Assembly (NCBI RefSeq): GCF_010015445.1
Contig: NC_053122.1
Coordinates: 39,254,294-39,318,293, forward strand
From: Perca fluviatilis
Taxonomy: Eukaryota > Chordata > Actinopteri > Perciformes > Percidae
Direction of reading: 5' to 3'
DNA length: 64,000 bases
A model generated the notes under the pieces. The model saw nothing but the letters and a program-made list of their open reading frames with translations, was not told the DNA's origin and searched no databases. Both the position numbers and the translations under genes were made by a program. Positions 25,404 to 36,839 of this stretch are shown piece by piece. Each line of letters starts with the position of its first letter. The stretch's first letter is position 1.

Positions 25404-26321
25404 AGGGGTGATTGAATGATTATAAAGGGTATTTCACACTGTTCCTTATGGTCTCCTAATGGGGTATGTAACATTAGTTGGGCTGAAAATGGCCTGGTTG
25501 ATATTTTATTGGCCCTTATGCATCCCTGTGTTTTGGCCCTATTTGTAACAAGAGCTTTTCTTCCAAATATGGTATGCTCATGAATATTTAGATGAGCTGC
25601 GCGCTGCTTGGTTGAGCCTTATCCCTGTAGACACACGTAGAGATGCGCGCTGATTGGTTGAGCGAATTGCCATACACACGCATTAGAGACGCATGCTGAT
25701 TGGTTGAGCGAATACCCAATACACACACATTAGAGACGCTACAGAATCTCATATTCCAGACACTGCAATGTTTCGTTACCAAATTCACTTCTGAGACTTT
25801 TTTATGTGAGAAATCAACTATATATAGGCCTGTCACGATAACAAATTTTGCTGGACGATAAATTGTCCCAGAAATTATTGCGATAAACGATAATATTGTC
25901 ATCGAGAGACCATTTGCATCTAATATAATGATAATGGCATAATAATACAGGTACACCTTTTCAAAGATCAATACACTTTTATTTCTAAATAATATTTAAC
26001 ACTGGAACTGGAAGACATTTTAAATATCCAGAACATGTCTTTGATCTCCTTTAGTATGTCATCTTTCACGCTGATGTACAGTTGTGGAATTGCCGTTTGT
26101 GACACGTAAGTTCTCAGACTACAGACTCTGTACTACATTTTACAATTATTTAACTCTAAATATTACATTTAAATAATATATAATTAATAAATTAAATCTA
26201 TCTGTATGGCTAGCTGCCACGTGGCGAGTAAATGTACCAAAATAGTTCTGTTTTTCAGTCTTCATTTTGGCGAAGGTGCGGCTTCTGCTCCTCTTCAGGT
26301 CGGAGCTTCGTGGGGGCGGGC

Positions 26322-26358
<37 letters not shown>

Positions 26359-27313
26359 ACTCTGACATACTTTCCACACTCCGTGTCGCGCGGACAGCTG
26401 TAGGCTTGTACCGTTAATGTTCTGTGCGTTGTCGGAAACATGCAGCCACTTTCCTGAAACCGCTTGCGAGACTGACCAGCGGCGTGTATGTCCGAGCCCG
26501 TCTCCACAGTCTCCACCTGCAGGTTGTCAGCTGTGTGGTTTGGATTGAAAGGGAGAAACGAGACGCCAACAACGGTGGATATCGCTCATATAGGCCTACT
26601 TTCTTTTGACGGGCCTTAACTGCAAAGTGCTGCGGGAAACCCTGCTCCAACTCTCAACTAGCGTTTGTCTGTCTCTGTCTCTCTGTCCGCAGTCCCGCCC
26701 CCACAAAGACCATGCGACTGACAAGAGGGTTCACTCCTCGTTACGCTAAGGAACCGAGAGTGGTCCTCCAGTCTCTCTGGTAGAGAGAGACGAGGAAAAC
26801 AAACAAGCATGCAAATGGAAATTATCGCGGCCGGAAAAATTATCGAGCTCATTTTTTTTTATCGTGCGATAACTCGATTTATTGACTATCGCGACAGGCC
26901 TAACTATATAAAGCTCAAATATGGGCCGTTTTACGAAAATGGATGGCTAATTGCAAATTTGGTAAAACTGTGTGTCGGAGTTCAGCTGCCTGTGTAGCTG
27001 CCTCGCCGCCCGGCCTGACTTCCTCCACAGACCCCGGCCTGCTGTGAGCTCGATTAAGCTCCGGCACGGCTGACAGCCCACAGCACCTCATACCCGCGCA
27101 AAGTCACCGTTTGGGCTAATGGACTAGCTACCAAACGCCGCTGCCCTGACAGAGCTCCAGGGCCTGCATCTCCTCTCTTCCTCTCTTCCAACCCCCAATT
27201 TGCCAATGATCAAATCTGTACCCTACGTGAATCCTACACCGCAATAGTTGACGTCAACTATGGGGCTCGTTGAGATTCGCCCGTTTTCAGAGGCAGTTTC
27301 AAATAGTGAGATT
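25404..27313. mobile_element. TTAA-type DNA element, copy 1, truncated and carrying a nested hAT element
   Basis: Starts after TTAA (25400-25403) with AGGGGTGATTGAATGATTAT and matches the first several hundred bases of the complete copy at 54150. It is interrupted at 25817 by a hAT insertion and resumes at 26911 with AAGCTCAAATATGGGCCG. The match to copy 2 resumes once more near 27275-27313 (ATTCGCCCGTTTTCAG) and then ends; the right inverted repeat is missing. The roughly 208-bp tandem array of copy 2 is absent here. Confidence 0.75.
25825..26902. mobile_element. hAT-type MITE nested in the TTAA element
   Basis: Terminal inverted repeats TAGGCCTGTCACGATA and TATCGCGACAGGCCTA, flanked by a perfect 8-bp duplication ACTATATA (25817-25824 and 26903-26910). 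Eight-base duplications mark the hAT superfamily. In copy 2 of the host element the same place reads CACTATATAAAGC uninterrupted, which proves the insertion. Length 1078 bp, no transposase; a short (CA)n sits at about 26323-26352. Confidence 0.88.
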
Positions 27314-28331
27314 TGTTTACGTCTGCTTCGTAGCATTTCAGAGGCTTTAACTTTTTACTTCACTGAATGTATCGGACAGCTTGAGTTGTTGGTTATTTAG
27401 TAGACTATTTTATATTTAACATGATAAACATTTGAGCTCTGAAAAGTGCCTTGTTTCATGTTCCTCTTCTTTTCCATTTCTCTGCCTCTTCTGTCCCATC
27501 TTTCCTTCTTTTCTTCCTTTCTTAGATCTCCTTCATCTCTTCCTTTCTGTCCTCCACTCCTTTCATCTGAATCTCGCTTTTTTAAACATCCTTTCCATTT
27601 TTCTTACTCCCTTCTGACCTGCTCGCCTTCTTCTCAATAGTCCCAAAACTATAATGCCCGGTGGTTGCCTGTCTTTGACATCAGGATCTTTCTCTTTGGA
27701 TAGTTCAGTACATTGTACTGTCTATGCTCACTTACAGCTACATGTAGAAAGAGAAACTCAGTAACATTTCACTAAACTGAAGTAGTCATAAGTAGTTTTC
27801 TCCCTCAGCACCAGATGTCAGGTTCGGATGACCGTGAAAGAATAGAGGACAGAGGAGAGAGATTTTCTGCAACTTGGGAAAATTACTCACTTTGAAATAT
27901 ATTTACTTGTTTACTTCCTTGTATCTCCAGACATTAAACTGATGCTTTTCTAATCTTTATCCTTTCATACTGGAAAACATTCAGCCCCGGTCGATGTGGC
28001 GACCCCTGTGTGTTTGGTTTACACTGAACAAGCAGTGATCACCAACTCTTAAATGACAGCCATAAATAGTATGGAAAAGAAGTTTGAAATAGTGAAAACC
28101 TTTGTTTTAAAATAATAAGAGAATATAGCTGACTCTTCGTAAACCACTGTTGAGAAAAAGTGAATTGTCTGTGTAGAGTATAAGGAGTTAGCCTGGAGAG
28201 CAGCCTGTCAGTCCTCCACAGTGCAGAGCAGCTTTTATTCAAAATGTCCTATTATTATGCTGTTACACATTTTTAGTATGGGCATCTTATCCTCTGGCAG
28301 CACCAACAGGTAAAAGCTTTCATTTAGCCAC
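27314..28331. other. Intronic sequence with CT-rich stretch
   Basis: About 27460-27610 is strongly pyrimidine-rich. No exon or element supported. Confidence 0.4.
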
Positions 28332-29091
28332 TTAACCCTCATGCCCTCTTCGGTCATTTTTGTACATTTTTCTCAATTTTTTTTTTCATTTCGTGATCAT
28401 TTTTGCTGTGTTACTTCTTATGGCATGAAATTTTGTAGGAATCCTTCTTTTCAGTCAAATTTTTTAAATCCAGTGTTTTTTACTCTTACATGTCTTTTAT
28501 ACTTAAATGATTCATTTTGTACCCTCTGGACACCTTCGAGGCAAAAATGTCCACGCACACAAAAACTGTTATTAAATCATCATATATCAATATTTTTTTC
28601 TGCTTTTTTTCATGAATCACTTAAACAACTTCTTACCTAATCAAAACCACCAAACATTCAATCATTTTCAGGATTTTAACCCTTTAAATGCCAGTTTATG
28701 TATTTGAAGTATGTCATTATTTATAAAAAAAAACACAAAAAATGATTTTTTTCCCATATAATGAATAATATGTAGATGGGGCTTTGGTGGTGATTAGAGG
28801 CTTGGATATGTCAAAGATAAGCAACAAAACTGATTTGATTGCATTAGTATTTTTTATGTAATTCCAGATACTCCCTCTGGACACCTTCGAGGCAAAAATG
28901 GCCCCATTGACTTCCATTATAACCACATGTTTTGATCTCACTGCCTTTACAGTATAAAACCATGCATTCTGTAATGTCAGCATTTCATTTGGAAGAAAAC
29001 TAGTCATATTTGACATTTTTACAGTATTTCACCAGATTCAACCATTTTGCCCTTGTAGGCCGATGCATGAAATTATAGTTATATTATGGAG

Positions 29092-29092
<1 letters not shown>

Positions 29093-29148
<56 letters not shown>

Positions 29149-29310
29149 CGTACGTGCGTGCGTGCGTGCTTGGATGTGTGTGTGTGTGTGTGTATATGTG
29201 TGTGTGTCCTTGTGTGTGTGTCTGTGTATATATGTATTTTGTGTGTTTGGTGGTGTGTTATAAAGCCGGTGTGTGCGTTGTGTGTGTGTGTGTGTGTGTG
29301 TGATCATGTG
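29093..29310. repeat. TG-rich microsatellite block
   Basis: (TG)24 at 29093-29139 with a CG-alternating segment (CGCGCGCG, CGTGCGTGCGTG) and further TG runs to about 29304. The matching CA-rich block on the other side is 30150-30267. Confidence 0.95.
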
Positions 29311-29554
29311 TGTCTGTGTAGAGAGTTTGTTGTAAATCTGGGTGAAAAAAGGGCTTCTTTTGAAGGATGCATTTCATGTGTCTTTGAAGACGTGCTTGAA
29401 TAAAAACATTGTCTCCTGCATTTGTTGTAAACAAAAACACCTGGCTCTAGAGAAGGAGAAAGACCTGGAGCAAAGAGAAGGAGCCTTTATCTTCCAGCCA
29501 ACTGCAGGACTCATCTGAAGATGACACAAGTTTCTGGAGTCTGACAAAATGGTC

Positions 29555-30014
29555 ACTGGTGTCCTCCAACTCTGTGAGTGCCTCTAACCCTTCCTCTGAA
29601 AGTGGAGAGGACACTGAAGATCCTGTCCATCCTAACATTGAATGGACAGTGAAGAATTGGCAAGTCTGGTCTCCATCTAATACTGAGACGCTGCGCAACA
29701 TTCAAGCACCGACCGGCATGATGCCAGAGCCCAGGAGATATGCCATATCAAGAATCCATGATGTGGCATCCTCTTTCCACCTTTTCTTCACTCTTGACTT
29801 GATCCAGCTGATTCAGGAAATGACAAACCTACACGGGAGGTGTTCAATCTCAGGATGGAGTGATGTGGATGCTCAAGAGATTTTAACATACATGGGACTT
29901 CACACTTGGCTGGTGTGTACCGGTCCAAAGGGGAATCCACCCGGAGCCTGTGGGATGTCCATAGTGGGAGATCAGTCTTCAGGGCTACCATGTCCCACAA
30001 ACGATTTGAAATGA
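29555..30014 (+). pseudogene. piggyBac (PGBD4-like) transposase, N-terminal fragment
   Basis: Reads SNSVSASNPSSESGEDTEDP (acidic N-terminus), WTVKNWQVWSPSNTETL, APTGMMPEPRRYAISRI, FFTLDLIQLIQEMTNLHGR, WSDVDAQEILTYMGL, then one frameshift near 29905 and in another frame LAGVYRSKGESTRSLWDVHS, FRATMSHKRFEMIS. These are the conserved steps of fish piggyBac transposases up to the R-x-x-MS..RF motif. All catalytic Asp residues lie downstream and are deleted; after MISA the sequence turns into the inner inverted repeat. Confidence 0.82.
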
Positions 30015-30147
30015 TAAGCGCCAGTTTACAGCAAATGCAGGAGACAATGTTTTTATTCAAGCACGTCTTCAAAGACACATGAAATGCATCCTTCAAAAGA
30101 TGCCTTTTTTCAGCCCTAAAATGATCATTGCTTGCTTACAGGTTCAC

Positions 30148-30149
<2 letters not shown>

Positions 30150-30189
<40 letters not shown>

Positions 30190-30267
30190 ACACACACACA
30201 TACACACACACACACAAACACACACACAAACACACACACAAAACACACACACACACACACACACACA
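30150..30267. repeat. CA-rich microsatellite block
   Basis: CA dinucleotides with TA and AA interruptions, in the mirror position to the TG block at 29.1 kb. Confidence 0.95.
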
Positions 30268-31218
30268 GAGCTCCATAATATAACTATAATTTCATGCATC
30301 GGCCTACAAGGGCAAAATGGTTGAATCTGGTGAAATACTGTAAAAATGTCAAATATGACTAGTTTTCTTCCAAATGAAATGCTGATATTACAAAATGCAT
30401 GGTTGTATACTGTAAAGGCAGTGAGATCAAAACATGTGGTTATAATGGAAGTCAATGGGGCCATTTTTGCCTCGAAGGTGTCCAGAGGGAGTATCTGGAA
30501 CTACATAAAAAATACTAATGCAATCAAATAAGTTTTGTTGCTTATCTTTGACATATCCAAAGATAGCCTCTAATCCCCACCAAAGCCCCATTCCACTATG
30601 ATTTATTTTATGGAAAATAATTAATGTTTTGTTGGGTTTTTCATAAATAATTGTTACTTCAAAGATTTAAAACTGGCATTTAAAGGGTTAAAATCCAGAA
30701 AATGAATAAATGTTTGGTAGTTTTGAGCAATTTAGAAGTTGTTTAAGTGATTTATGAAAAAAAAGCAGAAAAAAATATTGATATATGATGATTTAATAAC
30801 AGTTTTTTGGACATGTACATTTTTGCCTCGAAGGTGTCGAAAGGGAGTATCTGGAACTATGTAAAAAATACTAATGCAATCAAATTAATTTTGTTGCTTA
30901 TCTTTGACATATCCAAGCTTCTAATCCCCACCAAAGCCAAATCTAGATATTATTCATTATATGGAAAAAAAATAATTTTTTGTAATAAAAAATGAAATAC
31001 TTCAAATACATAAACTGGCATTTAAAGGGTTAAAATCCTGAAAATGATTGAATGTTTGGTAGTTTTGATTAGGTTACAAGTTGTTTAAGTGATTTATGAA
31101 AAAAAAGCAGAAAAAAATATTGATAAATGATGATTTAATAACTTAATTTTGTGTGCGTGGACATTTTTGCCTCGAAGGTGTCGAGAGTAAGTTTTTTTAA
31201 GGAGGGCATGAGGGTTAA

Positions 31219-31809
31219 ACATCTACTGAATAGGCACAAAATATTGTAGACATTCATGATTCCCAAACCATTTATCCTACTTCCTCCCCTGATGTTTCCT
31301 CTAGCACCACCATGATGTTGACATTTGTAATTTTTAGTGAAAGTTTTATCAACTACAGGAGAATACCAACAGTAAGATCTAACTAAAACAGAAGTATTTG
31401 TATGTCTGTCCTTTGATTTTCTCAACAAACGGTCGTCTTCACACTTGCTGTGTTCCTTTGTTTAGTTGAGCTGTCCGAGAAAGCTGCAGGCAGCAATACC
31501 AGAGGTCAAGCTGTTGGCCCGTTCCGCACACGCACTGCAGTTCAACTAATTTAAAATCACCACCATAAAAATAGGAACCCGGAAACACACAGGCACACAT
31601 GTTGTAAAAAGCTTTTCTTGTACTTACATATAATTCTATGAATTACAATATTTGGAGCATTGGATTCATATAGCAGTTATATAGCAGTTTATTATAGGAA
31701 GGTCAATAAACCTGTGAAAGTAATTACATTTGTAAAATAAATAAAGTAAACATAAAAGAGACACAGTGGTCGGGGGTAACAAATCCAGAGGGATTATGAA
31801 TAAATGTTG
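31219..31809. other. Intronic sequence, nothing recognised
   Basis: No feature supported between the piggyBac derivative and the next MITE. Confidence 0.4.
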
Positions 31810-32357
31810 GGTAACACTTTACTTGAAGGCATCGACATAATCGTGACAAGACACTGTCATAACTATGACTTGACATTAAATTTGTGTGGGAGGTCTTTGT
31901 AATGACAACTTGACGTTAACCAGGATGACATTACCAGAGGATGTCTTTGTCATGACAACTTGACATAATGTCATCCTGTTTAATGTCAAGTTGTCTTAAT
32001 AAGGACACTCCAAAGAAATTTAATGTCAAGTTATCATGACAAATACATCTTCTGGTAATGTCATCCTGGTTAACGTCAAGTTGTCATTACAAAGACATTC
32101 CAAACTAATTTAATGTCAACTTGTCATGACCAAGACAACTTCTGGTAATGTCACTTTGATTAATGTCAACTTGTCATAATCAAGACAACCCAAACAATGT
32201 CAACTTGTCATGACAAAAACTGAATGACACATAATGACAGAAGTCATAAACATTTATGACTTGTTTATAACGTTTATGACACTTTCATGACTGTCATGTC
32301 ATAGTTATGACAGTGTCATGTCACGATTATGTCGATACCTTCAAGTAAAGTGTTACC
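31810..32357. mobile_element. Palindromic MITE with internal tandem repeats
   Basis: Ends GGTAACACTTTACTTGAAGG and CCTTCAAGTAAAGTGTTACC are inverted, and the match extends inward for more than 50 bases (ATCGACATAATCGTGACA, GACACTGTCATAACTATGAC). The flanks AAATGTTG and AAATGTTT could be an 8-bp duplication with one mismatch (hAT-like). The centre is a series of units of about 60-70 bp carrying AATGTCAACTTGTCATGAC and TCTGGTAATGTCATCCTG in both orientations. No coding capacity. Confidence 0.75.
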
Positions 32358-33009
32358 AAATGTTTTTAAAAATTACATAATTATAGATTATTTTCCTGTA
32401 CAGTACTCAAGCACAGTTATCAAGCCTATTAGTGAATTAAAATCCATTAAAAACTGAATGTAGTTTGGCAGTTTGCATTATACAAATGTTGTTTATGAAA
32501 GCTTGTTGAGCAATATTTTACTGTTCTGTAGATTTGAAAGGAATATTTTAGGCGTTTCACTTTTTTTTTTAATAGGTTTTTAAAATGCAAATCTTAACAG
32601 TGATGGGTATCATGATTCAAGTCAGGTGTGTGTTTGTGTGTGGGATGGTAAGAAACAAGGGAAAGCATTTATAGGTTAAAGGGTGGCCACAAAAAATAAA
32701 TAGATGGCCATATCTACAATATGTGTGTTTTCCTGCAGCTGTGATGAATCACCCTGTCTTCCTTCCTCCTTCTCCTGGCCACAGGAGGAGCACCAGGAGG
32801 TTTGCTATCAGCCCTCACCTCTGCCACAACAGAGTCCACAACTGTGCATCTTATCGGTCTTCTTACACCTGCAGTCCTGAACTGATAGAGGGATTTTTGT
32901 ATATATCATCACAGTGCTGTTTTTCAAAGGACGGATACTTCACTCCTCTATTGACAGTTTGAAAACAACCCAAAATCTTGTATACTTCACGTCTTACTTA
33001 AAGCTATGA
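32358..33009. other. Intronic sequence, nothing recognised
   Basis: No feature supported. Confidence 0.4.
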
Positions 33010-33453
33010 TTTAGCAGATTTAAAGGGATACGCCACCGTTTGTTGAAATAGGGCTTATCACGGCCTCCCCTAGCTGTAGATAGGTGGGTCAACACATTTT
33101 TTGTGCATGCATTGTTTTAGTCCGGTGCAACACCGGAAGCGCCGCCGCTAGTTAGCTTAGCGTAGTGAATGGAATCCTATGTTGCCGGTTAGCATGTTGT
33201 GAGTAAAAGTGAGCCAACAAAAGACAACCTAATTACTTGCACTGAGACAAAAAATGCGTTGGCCCACCTATCTACAGCCAGGGGAGAAGAAGCTTCCTGC
33301 TTCTTACAGTGCAGACGCTTTGCTGCTTGCTCCTGCCTCTGCTTGCATATTTCTGCTGATAATCTTGCTTTCCCTCTGAGAGAAACTATGAGCAACGGCT
33401 CTGGATACTTATAAATTACTGGACTATACATTTTTTATAGGCATAGTAGGCTA

Positions 33454-34796
33454 TTGCCATTTTTCAACATTTTTCTGCGTGAGCGTGGCCTAAAGCGCCC
33501 TGAGATTTGTGATACGACCGGCTGGCCTGCATTACCATCCAGGCAGAGCGCCTCTTCAACCCCTATGCTTAGTAGGACACAGCCGTGGACAGCTGCAAAA
33601 GGAAAAATTAGCAACAAAACGCCTCCCCAACAACTGAGTGTGCAGGTGAAGAACAGATTTGCTCCTCTGCTGCAGGACCCTGGATATGACCTGGATTGCG
33701 AGAGCAATTCTAAATTTAAAAACTACAGAGAAAGCTAACGACTGGGCCCCAAACTCTGATTGTGGGTGACTCTGTTGTAAAAGATATCAAAAGCAGTAAA
33801 AACACCAAAATACTCTGTTTTCCCAAAGACATGGTGTCTGACTTAGCGCAAAGAATCCCAGATATCGTAGCAGTACACCCAACTATTAAGAACATTATAC
33901 TGCACATAGGGTCAAATGATGTTGTAAAGCAAGAGTCTGAAGTGCTGAATCGTGAGTTTATGGATCTGCTGAACACAGTCAGCTCCATAAATGCGAAGGT
34001 GTTTATCAGTGGCCCTATACCGCCAGTCAGAGGAGGAGCTGAGAGATTCAGCAGACTGTTGGCACTGAACAGATGGCTTTCAACCGCATGTACCGACAAT
34101 TCTCTGCAGTTCATTGACAATTTTAACATTTTCTGGGACCGCAGACATCTTTTTAAAGCAGACGGACTCTTCCTTAACAAGCCAGGAGTAAAGCTGTTCA
34201 CCTCTAGCCTACTTTACTTTCTGCACCACCCATCTACTCCCTCGGCCAAGGGCACGAGACAAGATAAATCAACACAAACAAAACAAGAGGAAGACACAAC
34301 AAAGTGCGGCAGTGATCCACCACAGCCCCCACCTGAGCAAGGATTTGACCATGGGAGACCACAGAGCGGAGACAAGAAATCTCAACCCCCCCTTTCACCT
34401 GTCCAACACTCCTCAAACCCCCTTACCAACCCGGACGAGGACCCATCGCCCTCCCCATTCCATAGGAGACCAAAGAGCGGAGATGAGAAATCTCAACCCC
34501 CATTCTCACCCGTCCAACACTACTTAAACTCCTTTAACAACCACTACGCCTTTGAGGACGCCTTTGAGGATGCGTCGCTCTCCCCTCTTTCCCCCATCCC
34601 CATGTTGGAGTTCACTGACCAGACGAAGCAGCTGGTGAATGCTGGAACTAAGTATGCCCCCCTTCCTTCTCCCATCGTTCGCCCCCGGCCTAAAGTAAAA
34701 TGCCAGGCACCTCTGCCCCCTCAAGAGCGGCAGTTAACTCCTTCTCCCCAAACTGATAAGGATGCTTGTGTGCAAAATGCAGCAAGCGTTAAATGA
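33454..34796 (+). pseudogene. LINE ORF1 with SGNH-hydrolase-like domain
   Basis: Part 1 (33454-33738) ends VKNRFAPLLQDPGYDLD and a stop. Part 2 starts in another frame: LIVGDSVVKDIK (block I, nucleophile Ser), LHIGSNDVV (block III, GxND), FISGPIPPVRG and FKADGLFLNKPG (block V region; the usual D-x-x-H His is replaced by Leu/Phe context, so esterase activity is doubtful). The C-terminal half is Pro/Ser-rich with two copies of a roughly 30-residue repeat (RPQSGDKKSQPPLSPVQH and RPKSGDEKSQPPFSPVQH). In active LINEs this protein acts with the RNA; here it is dead. Confidence 0.75.
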
Positions 34797-34859
34797 TATG
34801 GGACCAGGCTGCATGCCTAGTAGCACTCATGACTCTTTCCAAGACAAGCCTGGGCCCTG

Positions 34860-35146
34860 CGTATTAGATTCTTTCACAATTTATGTTGTGATAGGTAATA
34901 GAAAAAGAATAACAAATAAGCACTTAACGGCTAACTTTGAAAACTTAGCATCCATTCCTCGTCAGCCACAGTCAGTCACAAAAAATGAAAACACACTAAC
35001 ACTAGCCCTACTAAACGTCAGGTCTTTGGCAGGAAAATCATTTTTAATCAATGATTTTATTATTAAGCACAATCTTGATTTTATGTTTTTAACTGAAACC
35101 TGGTTGGACCATAATAACAGTGCTGCAGATGGACCCCAAACCACTT
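34860..35146 (+). pseudogene. LINE endonuclease, N-terminal fragment
   Basis: LALLNVRSLAGKSFLINDFI contains the N of the first endonuclease motif and FMFLTETWLD the catalytic Glu. Nothing follows; the frame ends at 35146 where the next repeat starts. The frame overlaps ORF1 slightly upstream. Confidence 0.7.
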
Positions 35147-35156
35147 AATCAGAATT

Positions 35157-35617
35157 TTTTTGTGATTGTTGCGGGCAAAAATCCTTGATTATGCGGCACC
35201 TTTTCTTAAAAAATGCAATGGAATATGCGGGATATTTATGCAATTTTATGCGAAGAAATTGCGGGAACTTGCAAAAATTGCGGGAACTTGCAAAAATTGC
35301 GGGAACTTGCAAAAATTGCGGGAACTTGCAAAAACTGCGGTTTGATGAAAAAGAGAAAATAAAGTGATTCCCCTTGCACCCTGCTTTTCGATGATGTTCA
35401 CGTCCTGTAATTACGTCACTTCATAATATTCCCATGGCAACAGGGAAAAATGGCTGCTCTTGTGTGAAGTAAACGCAACATTTTTCAACTTTCTGCTAAG
35501 ATATATGTGACTTTTTTGCAACCAAAATGCGGGGATTATGAAATCATGCAAGCCCCGCATATTTTGCGCGGAAATCGGCAATTTATGCGGCGAAAGTGCG
35601 GCATACTTACATACCTG
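35157..35617 (+). repeat. Dispersed repeat family X, copy A
   Basis: Matches, in reverse complement and at roughly 90 percent by eye, the copy at 47395-47832. Rich in ATGCGG/GCGGG motifs. A 19-bp unit (AATTGCGGGAACTTGCAAA) is repeated four times at about 35268-35340, whereas copy B has one. A minus-strand frame (35411-35620) is conserved between copies. Class unknown; no terminal repeats identified. Confidence 0.75.
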
Positions 35618-35825
35618 CAAACTAGTCGCTTTTCGACAAAAATCGCTGTTTTGAATGGGGTCCGAGACCCGGTGCTAATACGGCCCCGGTGCCTTAACGA
35701 CCGTATCTACCGGACCAAATAGCAACGTGGATTTCGGTGCCTTATTTAGGTGCCACTTAGATGCCTGCGCTTCTTTCTGATGCTCCGAAAACGGACGTTA
35801 GAGGGAACTGAAACATCGCCGCAGG

Positions 35826-35975
35826 CCAGTCAACACTACACTTAGCAGCAGGTAACGTTAGACTACCGTTAGCTAGTCAACACTACACTTAGCAGCAGGT
35901 AACGTTAGCCTACCGTTAGCCAGTCAACACTACACTTAGCAGCAGGTAACATTAGCTACCGTTAGCTAGCAGCTG
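35826..35975. repeat. Tandem repeat, three units of about 48-58 bp
   Basis: Each unit has AGTCAACACTACACTTAGCA followed by GCAGGTAACGTTAG and CTACCGTTAGC. Three head-to-tail copies with small length differences. Confidence 0.85.
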
Positions 35976-36185
35976 GACTACACACGGTTAAAATGTCTAC
36001 AGCTAAACAGTGTAAAGTGTGTCTGTATTTCACTGGAGAGGACTCCAACACCGGACTGGAGCTGCTGTTGTCTGATGTCATGATGTCATGTTGCTCGCCT
36101 CGCCAGCCTCATGGTGCATTCACTGTAATTGTAAAATACCCTTTTCCCATCCAGTGGTTGTTTTCACCGTTTTGTGCTCCTTTTT

Positions 36186-36253
36186 TTTTTAGATCAACTT
36201 TTTATTGTTTTATATTTTTGAACATACAGAACAGACAAATACAATTGAACAAG
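36186..36253 (-). mobile_element. Very short 5'-truncated L1-type LINE tail with target duplication
   Basis: On the minus strand the sequence ends in AATAAAAAGTTGATCT and an A tract, the usual 3' end of fish L1 elements. GTGCTCCTTTTT stands on both sides (36174-36185 and 36254-36265), a 12-bp duplication as made by target-primed reverse transcription. Only about 68 bp of element remain. Confidence 0.7.
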
Positions 36254-36839
36254 GTGCTCCTTTTTAAATATATATATCTTTCGGTTCGGGCACCGTTTTA
36301 AAAGTATCGTATCATGTTGATAAGAGCATTAAAATGAGAAAAAATAATGGGACAAAATGAAATCAAGGGACATTTAAAATAGATAAAAATGTGCGATTAA
36401 TTGCGAGTTAACTATGACATTAATGCGATTAATCGCGATTAAATATTTTAATCGTTTGACAGCACTAACACAAATACATACAGATATGTCTCGCTTTATT
36501 AGATAAGATAGCCTGCCTATAAGTGGCTTCACGCTCAGTGGCAGACTGAATGCAGTCAGTCTGCCACTTGTTGTCTGTAGCTGGTTGTGCTTTGCATGGG
36601 TGGGATTCTGAAACGTCCTTAAATTCAGGAATTTTGTTTGTTTATTCAAAGTCAAAGACAGTCCAAAGTAGTGCAACTTTGCACATTTTTGTGGGTCTGA
36701 GGTGTATTTCACATTTTAGCTGCCAAAGCTCCGCTGCTTTCTTCGACCCTCTCTGTGTCTGGTCCTGCGCTGAGCTCAGTCAGTGTGTAGTGTGAGAGAG
36801 GGAGTGGCCAGTGGCTAGACCGACAAAAGCCAATGTGTG

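Larger units (their letters stand above)
28336..31214 (+). mobile_element. piggyBac derivative with long inverted arms, locus 1
   Basis: Flanked by TTAA at 28332-28335 and 31215-31218, with ends CCCTCATGCCCTC and GAGGGCATGAGGG. Structure: left arm of about 750 bp, TG-rich array, an inner inverted segment (29340-29435 against 30030-30115), an N-terminal piggyBac transposase fragment, CA-rich array, right arm of about 930 bp that is the reverse complement of the left with a roughly 355-bp internal duplication (30450-30790 and 30820-31150). The transposase cannot be functional, so the element would move only with help in trans. Confidence 0.85.
33010..35146 (+). mobile_element. 3'-truncated LINE with esterase-type ORF1 (L2/CR1-like)
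   Basis: A possible 5' untranslated part (33010-33450, beginning AAAGGGATACGCCACCG, a sequence type that recurs in fish genomes) leads into ORF1 (33454-34796) and the first part of an endonuclease (34860-35146). After DGPQTT the element stops and another repeat begins at about 35157. ORF1 is broken by a TAA at 33736. The order SGNH-esterase ORF1 then APE endonuclease is typical of L2/CR1-type LINEs of fish. Confidence 0.75.
35640..36467. mobile_element. hAT-like element pieces
   Basis: The right end ATTTTAATCGTTTGACAGCACTA, preceded by GCGATTAATCGCGATTAA, is the terminus of a very common fish hAT-type element (starts TAGTGCTGTCAAACG in the other sense). Left part (35640-35800, ACCGGTGCTAATACGGCC...) and a short frame MSTAKQCKVCLYFTGEDS at 35993 resemble another hAT-type lead sequence. 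Whether these are one element or two is unclear; the left terminus is not identified. Confidence 0.45.

Noticed and set aside
32723..32962. 79-codon plus frame in unique sequence
   Set aside because: No motif, no partner exon; not supported as a gene.
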